Below are positions 41,616 through 46,046 of a stretch of 46,046 bases of DNA, piece by piece; within the stretch, counting starts at the first letter, position 1, and each line of letters starts with the position of its first letter. The translations under genes and the position numbers were made by a program. The notes under the pieces are model-generated. The model made no database searches and was not told the origin of the DNA. It saw only the letters and a program-made list of their open reading frames with translations. This DNA comes from Armatimonadetes bacterium UBA1398 (GTDB lineage Bacteria; Armatimonadota; Zipacnadia; UBA1398), in NCBI GenBank assembly GCA_002305165.1, contig DBQI01000019.1, positions 1-46,046 on the forward strand. Reading direction: 5' to 3'.

Positions 41616-44600
41616 TCACTCACCCGTCTCACGCGACGTGGCAACCGAGTCCGGCTCGATGACCACGCCGCCCTTGGCTCGCCCGATGCCCTTCCCGAAC
41701 GGGTCCTGCACCCGCTCCAGGCGCGGGGCGTCACTCGCGCAGTCGTAGACCACGTACAGCCAGTACTTTGCGCGCAGGTTGTCGGCGCGCACCCACTCGT
41801 TCTCCGATAGCTCCACGTCGCCGACACCGGCGCGACCCTTGACCTCTATGGCGCGCTCCTCACCGTCCGGACGACGCGACAGGAGGTCGAAGCCCGGCCA
41901 GTCGGTCAGCCCAGCGGCCCGAGCGCCTGGGGGAGTGGAGACATCGAAGACCGTGGCCCCCGCGGCCTCTTCCCACGCCCTTACGACCTGCATCGCGATG
42001 CGCTCGACCTCCTCGTCCTGCTTGCGCAGGTCCTCGGGATCGGAGGATGGCACGACCAGAGCATGGGCGATGAAGACGGCCTCGCCCGCGGCTATCAGGT
42101 CAGGCTCGCGTTCGAGCATCGCAAGCGCCTGGTCGCGGTGGTACTCCAGCACGCGCTGGCGTTCCTTGATGGCGTTCAGGTCCGCCACAGCCCGCGCGTT
42201 GCCGGCCTGCGCCTTCTGCCTGAGCTTCGAGCGCCGCTCCGCCAGCTCGGCCTCCTGGAAGTCGTAGCCCTTCCGAAGGAAGTCGAGACGCTCGGGCAGG
42301 TCCGCCACGAGTGACTGGCGGCGAGCCTCGGCAAGGGGCGTGGCCACACGCCCGAGGGCGTAGCCGCGCGCTTCCTCCTGCAGGCGATCCACGGCATTGG
42401 CGAAGCCGTAACACGCCGTGGGAACACCGTCTCCGGGGCGCAGGAGCATGAGGCCCTCGGCCGGCGCTTGCCACAACGAACCGGACTCGCCCTGCGCCAC
42501 CGCGACGAGGCGGTACTCCAGCACCTCCGCCTCGCGAAAGTCCCGGAGCCCGGGGTCCGCCCCACGCACGGCCGAGACCAGCCCGAAGTGGAGCATGTAA
42601 GGCCGGAGGGCAGCGGGGTCCACGAACACTGAGCCGCGCAAGGCGTCGTCGCCGAAACTGGCGCACGCCATCGCGCGAAGCCGCTCGAAGACGGGCTCAC
42701 CCGGGTGGAGCCACACGGCATCATCGGCAGGGGAGGGCCGGGCACACGTCAGGCGCGCCCTCCTCCGTTCCGGGTACCGCTCCAGTACGGGCAGGAGTGG
42801 GTCGAGAGCTCCGGGCTTTGTGTTGGCGAAAGCGAAGACGCCATCGAGCGGTCCTTCGACCGCGATGTCCAGCGCTGGAGCTGCAGAGCCCACGAACCGC
42901 CGGACGTAGCCAGGCAACAAGCGCAGGTAGGCCTCCCGCTCGACGGTGGAACAGAGCCGGGGCAGCTCCCGCTTCACATCCCCGCCCTCGCCGAAGAGCT
43001 TCCGCTCGCGCTCTCGGAGCGCGACCATCTGCTCGTCGGTGAGAGTCCCCTCAACGCGGTCGGCAACGTCGTCGTCGGTCAGAGCCTGCTCCATGTAGTC
43101 GGTAAGCGAGCGCCCCTCGAAGAGGTAGCCGATGACATCGAAGACTTTGTCCGAGCCCAGCTCCTTGCGCATCCGCTCCAGCTTCTGGAGTAGGGCACGC
43201 AGAACCCGACCCTCCCGGGTCTTGCCGGCCACGAGGTTTGCGATGATGACGGGATCGTGGGCCTGGAGGTACCGGTGGATCCGGCCCATCCGCTGCTCCA
43301 GTCGGGCGGGGTTCCACGGGATGTCGTAGTTGACCATGAGCCAGCAGAACTGGAGGTTCACGCCCTCGCCGGCGGCGTCGGTGGCGACCAGGTACTTCGC
43401 TCCGCCCTCGGCTACCGGCGTCCGGAAGCGCTCGATCTGTTCCTCGCGTTCGCGGTAGTCCATCGCGCCGTGGATGGCCGCGACTTGCCCGGTGTACCCG
43501 ATGCCCTCCAGCCGCCGGACGAGGAATGAGAGCGTGTCCCGATGCTCGGTGAAGAGGAGCATCTTCTCGTCGCGGTAGTCGGGGTGCTCCAGCAGCTCGC
43601 GGAGCTTCTCGAACTTCGACTCGCCGCCCTGGTCATGCACGTGCTGCGCGAGGGCGACAAGGTGCGCGACCTGCTGCCGTTCCTCCTCCAGCTCGTAGAC
43701 CGTGCGGCCGGATACGCCGCTAAGGGCCTTGTCCTCGGCCGCCTCGTTCTCCTCAAGCTCGCCCAGGGCGTCCTCTTCGTCGGCCGTCATGTCGTCGAAG
43801 AGGCTCTTCGAGGCTCCCTGGCGGTCGAGAGCCTCCTCACGCACACGCCCGGAACGGATGCCCTCTATCCAACCGTCGAGCTTGGCGAGACGACGCTCCA
43901 GCGAACGCAGGAGGGCATAGGTGGAGCTTGCGAGACGGCGCTGGAAGACGCTCATCGCGAGGCGCGCGGCCGAGCGGTTCAGGAACCGGGCCTTGTTGTA
44001 GTGCTCCCGGATGTAGTCCGTGGTCTCGTCGTAGAGGGTCTGCTCGCTGCGAGCCCCCTGTGCGAGGTCATAGCTGAACGTGTCGGAGACGCGCTGGGGA
44101 TAGATGGGGGTCCCGTCGTAGCGGACCATCTCCTCCTTCGTCCGGCGGATGAAGTGCCGTCGCCGCGCGTCCATCGGGTACTCAGTGAAGGCGTCGAAGG
44201 TGGAGAGCACCTCGGGCTCCAGGAGCCTCCAGAGGCAGTAGTAGGGGTAGTCCTTCCCCATGTGTGGGGTTGCTGTCAGCAGCAGCAGGTGGGAACTGCC
44301 CCACGACAGCTTCCAGCGGTCTTCATCCGCGGCTACGCCGGCAAGTGCCTCCGCCAGACGGTAGCGGTCGGTCTTGTTCACGGTCAGGTCGGCGTCGCGG
44401 GATGCGGAGAGCTTGTGGGCCTCGTCGAAGACCGCTAGGTCGTAGGGGGCGACCTCGGGCTCCTGGAGTCGCGCGAACGTGCGGTCGGCCGCGAGCGTGT
44501 CCACGCTGACGATGGCGAGGTTGCTCTCCGGACCGACGAAGGGGTTCGTGGCGCGGCTGTCGCCGCCCGTCACGACGCGAAACGGGAGGCTGAACAGGGT

Positions 44601-44933
44601 GCGCATCTCCCGCTCCCAGTTGCCGACCAGACCTGCGGGCGGCACCACCAGGACTCTCCGGACAAGGCGGCGCGCGAGCATCTCGCGGATGTAGAGCCCG
44701 GTCATGATGGTCTTGCCCGCGCCGGCGTCGTCTGCGAGCAGAAAGCGGAGCCGCGTCTGCGGGAGCATGTGCTCGTAGACGGCGATCCGCTGGTGGGGTA
44801 GGGGGTCGATCGCGGAGGTCTCGGTGGCGAACGCGGGGCTGAACAGGTGGCCTACTGAGAGCCGCTCGGCCTCCACGACCAAGCGAACCCTCTCGGGGTT
44901 AGCTGTGAAGTCGGTTCTCGGGTAGCTCCCCAA
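41616..44933 (-). CDS. SNF2-like helicase with C-terminal DUF3883-like domain
   Basis: 1105 residues from TTG at 44933 with GGAGGG about 7 nt upstream. SF2 motifs: DPLPHQRIAVYEHML (Q-like), FLLADDAGAGKTIMTGLYIR (Walker A about 69-75), YDLAVFDEAHKLSASRD (DEAH 170-173), LLTATPHMG (motif III), YLVATDAAGEGVNLQFCWLM and NPARLEQRMGRIHRYLQ (V and VI). The C-terminus (DGEERAIEVKGRAGVGDVEL then SENEWVRADN and YWLYVVYDCA) matches DUF3883, a nuclease-like fold with an EVK motif. Such helicases accompany COG1743 methylases in BREX type 3-like and DISARM-like systems. First gene of the defence operon. It probably translocates on and may cleave unmodified DNA. Confidence 0.91.
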   Translation of the reverse strand: MGSYPRTDFTANPERVRLVVEAERLSVGHLFSPAFATETSAIDPLPHQRIAVYEHMLPQTRLRFLLADDAGAGKTIMTGLYIREMLARRLVRRVLVVPPAGLVGNWEREMRTLFSLPFRVVTGGDSRATNPFVGPESNLAIVSVDTLAADRTFARLQEPEVAPYDLAVFDEAHKLSASRDADLTVNKTDRYRLAEALAGVAADEDRWKLSWGSSHLLLLTATPHMGKDYPYYCLWRLLEPEVLSTFDAFTEYPMDARRRHFIRRTKEEMVRYDGTPIYPQRVSDTFSYDLAQGARSEQTLYDETTDYIREHYNKARFLNRSAARLAMSVFQRRLASSTYALLRSLERRLAKLDGWIEGIRSGRVREEALDRQGASKSLFDDMTADEEDALGELEENEAAEDKALSGVSGRTVYELEEERQQVAHLVALAQHVHDQGGESKFEKLRELLEHPDYRDEKMLLFTEHRDTLSFLVRRLEGIGYTGQVAAIHGAMDYREREEQIERFRTPVAEGGAKYLVATDAAGEGVNLQFCWLMVNYDIPWNPARLEQRMGRIHRYLQAHDPVIIANLVAGKTREGRVLRALLQKLERMRKELGSDKVFDVIGYLFEGRSLTDYMEQALTDDDVADRVEGTLTDEQMVALRERERKLFGEGGDVKRELPRLCSTVEREAYLRLLPGYVRRFVGSAAPALDIAVEGPLDGVFAFANTKPGALDPLLPVLERYPERRRARLTCARPSPADDAVWLHPGEPVFERLRAMACASFGDDALRGSVFVDPAALRPYMLHFGLVSAVRGADPGLRDFREAEVLEYRLVAVAQGESGSLWQAPAEGLMLLRPGDGVPTACYGFANAVDRLQEEARGYALGRVATPLAEARRQSLVADLPERLDFLRKGYDFQEAELAERRSKLRQKAQAGNARAVADLNAIKERQRVLEYHRDQALAMLEREPDLIAAGEAVFIAHALVVPSSDPEDLRKQDEEVERIAMQVVRAWEEAAGATVFDVSTPPGARAAGLTDWPGFDLLSRRPDGEERAIEVKGRAGVGDVELSENEWVRADNLRAKYWLYVVYDCASDAPRLERVQDPFGKGIGRAKGGVVIEPDSVATSRETGE

Positions 44934-44998
44934 CGCGGCCCTCCGCTTCTCGTGGCTAGTTCAGCAGGTCCCAATCCAGCCTTGACGAACCAAGAGCG

Positions 44999-45026
44999 CG
45001 GCGGAAGCGGGCCAACGCTTCCGCCG
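44999..45026 (-). terminator. Hairpin downstream of the 57-residue gene
   Basis: CGGCGGAAGCG (44999-45009) and CGCTTCCGCCG (45016-45026) form a perfect 11-bp stem with a 6-nt loop, 9 nt past the small gene's stop. No T-tract follows, so termination may be partial and allow read-through into the helicase operon. Confidence 0.6.
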
Positions 45027-45035
45027 CCACAGGCG

Positions 45036-45209
45036 CTACCGTTCCTTTCGCACGCCCTTGAACGGGCCACCGGTCGTCTTGTCGTCCATGAACTGACCGG
45101 TGGCCGTGTTCCTCTTGACCCAGAGCCCAGTGACGGGGTTCTGCACCTGGGTGCGCCCCTTCACTGACCCCACGCGATGCCCGTCTCCGGGCTTACCGTT
45201 CTTAGCCAT
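45036..45209 (-). CDS. Short conserved protein, function unknown
   Basis: 57 residues, ATG at 45209 after a strong GGAGGTGAG site. It reads MAKNGKPGDGHRVGSVKGRT, then QVQNPVTGLWVKRNTATGQF, MDDKTTGGPF and KGVRKER. The repeated pattern (N-P-x-T-G-x-W-x-K-R, T-G-x-F-M-D-x-K) is one I associate with short basic proteins found beside regulators on mobile elements; function unknown. It is divergently transcribed from the XRE-ImmA gene across an operator and precedes the helicase operon on the same strand. Confidence 0.78.
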   Translation of the reverse strand: MAKNGKPGDGHRVGSVKGRTQVQNPVTGLWVKRNTATGQFMDDKTTGGPFKGVRKER

Positions 45210-45239
45210 CAGACCTCACCTCCTTCCCACTAGATGGAT

Positions 45240-45277
45240 GTTTTACAGTATGCGCCATGAGGGGTAGAATGTAAAAC
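45240..45277. promoter_or_regulatory. Divergent promoter/operator of the XRE-ImmA gene
   Basis: GTTTTACA (45240-45247) and TGTAAAAC (45270-45277) are perfect 8-bp inverted arms with a 22-nt spacer. On the plus strand TTTACA (45242-45247) and TAGAAT (45265-45270) form a sigma70 promoter with a 17-nt spacer, both boxes inside the arms. On the minus strand TTTACA (45270-45275) and CATACT (45247-45252), also 17 nt apart, point toward the 57-residue gene and the helicase operon. The XRE protein is the obvious repressor. Confidence 0.75.
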
Positions 45278-45293
45278 ACGGAGGCGAGAGAAG

Positions 45294-46046
45294 ATGCACA
45301 CCATCGGAGAGCGCCTGAAGCAAGCACGTCTTGCGGCGGGGATGAGCCAGCGCCGCCTGGCCGAACTCGCGGCACCTCTCACCGCCATGGCCATCTCGAA
45401 CTACGAGAACGACCGGTTCACCCCAGGGTCGGAGGTCTTGCTTCGGCTGGCCAAAGCCCTGAACGTCCGCTTCGAGTACTTCTTCCGGCCCGTGAGCGTC
45501 GTCCTGTCCCCCCCGCAGTACCGGAAGCACAGCCGGCTCGGTGCGAAGGCCCAGACCTCGCTGGAGAGTCGCATCGCCGACGCGGTTGAACGCTACCTCA
45601 CGGTGGAAGGCGTCTTCGGGGAAGGTCGCTTCAAGCCGCCGGCGCTGAAGCCGGTACACGTGGAGAGCTTCGCCGAGGTGGAGGAGGCGAGTGAGAAGCT
45701 ACGCGCCGCGTGGTCGCTGGGCCAGGACCCCATCGACGACCTGTGCGAGGTACTGGAGGACCGTGGGGTCAAGGTCCTGCTGCTCGACGGCGCAGACGAC
45801 AAGTTCGACGGCTTCTCGTGCTGGGCGAACGAGACGGTGCCCGTGGTTGCGACCGGGATGGGCAAGCCTGGTGACCGGCAGCGGTTCACCCTGGCGCATG
45901 AGCTCGGGCACCTGGCCCTTGACCTGGAGGATGCCGAAGACCCAGAACGCCTGGCTCACCGCTTCGCCGGAGCGTTCCTTGTGCCCCGCGAAGCTGCACT
46001 TCGCGAGTTCGGGACTCGCCGCGGCCACCTGAGCATCCCGGAACTG
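45294..46046 (+). CDS. XRE-family regulator with ImmA/IrrE metallopeptidase domain (N-terminal part; continues at base 1)
   Basis: ATG at 45294 with GGAGGCGAG upstream. Residues about 3-60 are an XRE helix-turn-helix (IGERLKQARLAAGMSQRRLA, then LTAMAISNYENDRFTPGSEV). The ImmA/IrrE peptidase domain follows, with RFTLAHELGHLALDLEDAED (HExxH) and HRFAGAFLVPREAAL. The frame runs off the window end and resumes at base 25, giving 351 residues on the circle. Proteins of this kind repress operons and are inactivated, or cleave a partner, on DNA damage or infection. It sits between the helicase operon and the PIN/RloC-like genes and could control both. Confidence 0.92.
   Translation, partial: MHTIGERLKQARLAAGMSQRRLAELAAPLTAMAISNYENDRFTPGSEVLLRLAKALNVRFEYFFRPVSVVLSPPQYRKHSRLGAKAQTSLESRIADAVERYLTVEGVFGEGRFKPPALKPVHVESFAEVEEASEKLRAAWSLGQDPIDDLCEVLEDRGVKVLLLDGADDKFDGFSCWANETVPVVATGMGKPGDRQRFTLAHELGHLALDLEDAEDPERLAHRFAGAFLVPREAALREFGTRRGHLSIPEL
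46023..46046. repeat. Terminal 24-bp direct repeat (right copy)
   Basis: Identical to bases 1-24 and in the same reading frame of the spanning gene. See the left copy for interpretation. Confidence 0.9.

Noticed and set aside
41616..44933. Calling the operon DISARM
   Set aside because: The helicase resembles DrmD in type, but no DUF1998 protein, DrmA-like helicase or phospholipase-D protein is present.

Overview
The window is very probably one complete circular molecule, a mobilizable plasmid-like element of about 46.02 kb. Its first 24 bases are repeated as its last 24 bases. One gene (XRE-type helix-turn-helix plus ImmA/IrrE-type metallopeptidase) starts at 45294 and continues in the same reading frame across the join to a stop at 327. 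The DNA is GC-rich (roughly 60-65% by eye), with Shine-Dalgarno sites, sigma70-like promoters and many GTGA/ATGA-type gene overlaps, so the host is a bacterium. No rRNA, tRNA or taxonomic marker is present, and I cannot name the phylum.

Backbone, nearly all on the minus strand: MobF relaxase (21337-24246), a ribbon-helix-helix relaxosome-like protein (24248-24676), and two tandem VirD4/TraD-like coupling ATPases (17244-19130, 19168-21306) with no mating-pair-formation genes. A winged-helix replication initiator (26239-27402) lies below a primase/helicase (from 30889 down). A ParF/ParG-like partition pair (31661-32550), a serine resolvase (3588-4190), two ArdC-like antirestriction proteins (12424-13239, 15713-16558) and several small plasmid proteins complete it. 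The element therefore looks able to replicate, segregate, resolve multimers and be mobilised by a helper secretion system.

Defence cargo surrounds the origin of numbering. The main block is a minus-strand operon from 44933 to 32648: SNF2-like helicase with a DUF3883-like tail, metallo-beta-lactamase (MBL) protein, four-helix membrane protein, second MBL protein, DUF1156 adenine methyltransferase, DUF499 ATPase. The first five genes are joined by 1-nt gaps or 1-4-nt overlaps. The helicase/DUF1156/DUF499 trio recalls BREX type 3 and related restriction-like systems, but PglZ, BrxA and BrxF are absent, and an MBL-membrane-MBL submodule sits in the middle. This is my best candidate for an undescribed system. 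Across a divergent promoter, a plus-strand group encodes the XRE-ImmA regulator, a PIN-domain protein and a zinc-hook RloC-like ATPase. Two different AbiE-type toxin/antitoxin pairs lie in tandem at 4298-7709.

The 7.8-16 kb region is mosaic: a decayed ParB-domain/methyltransferase gene, an exported transglutaminase-like protein between two imperfect direct repeats of about 112 bp, a DNA methyltransferase, an M41-like HEAGH protein and an exported protein of unknown function. At 25.4-26.2 kb a small-gene region has been duplicated in inverted orientation and one copy has decayed.
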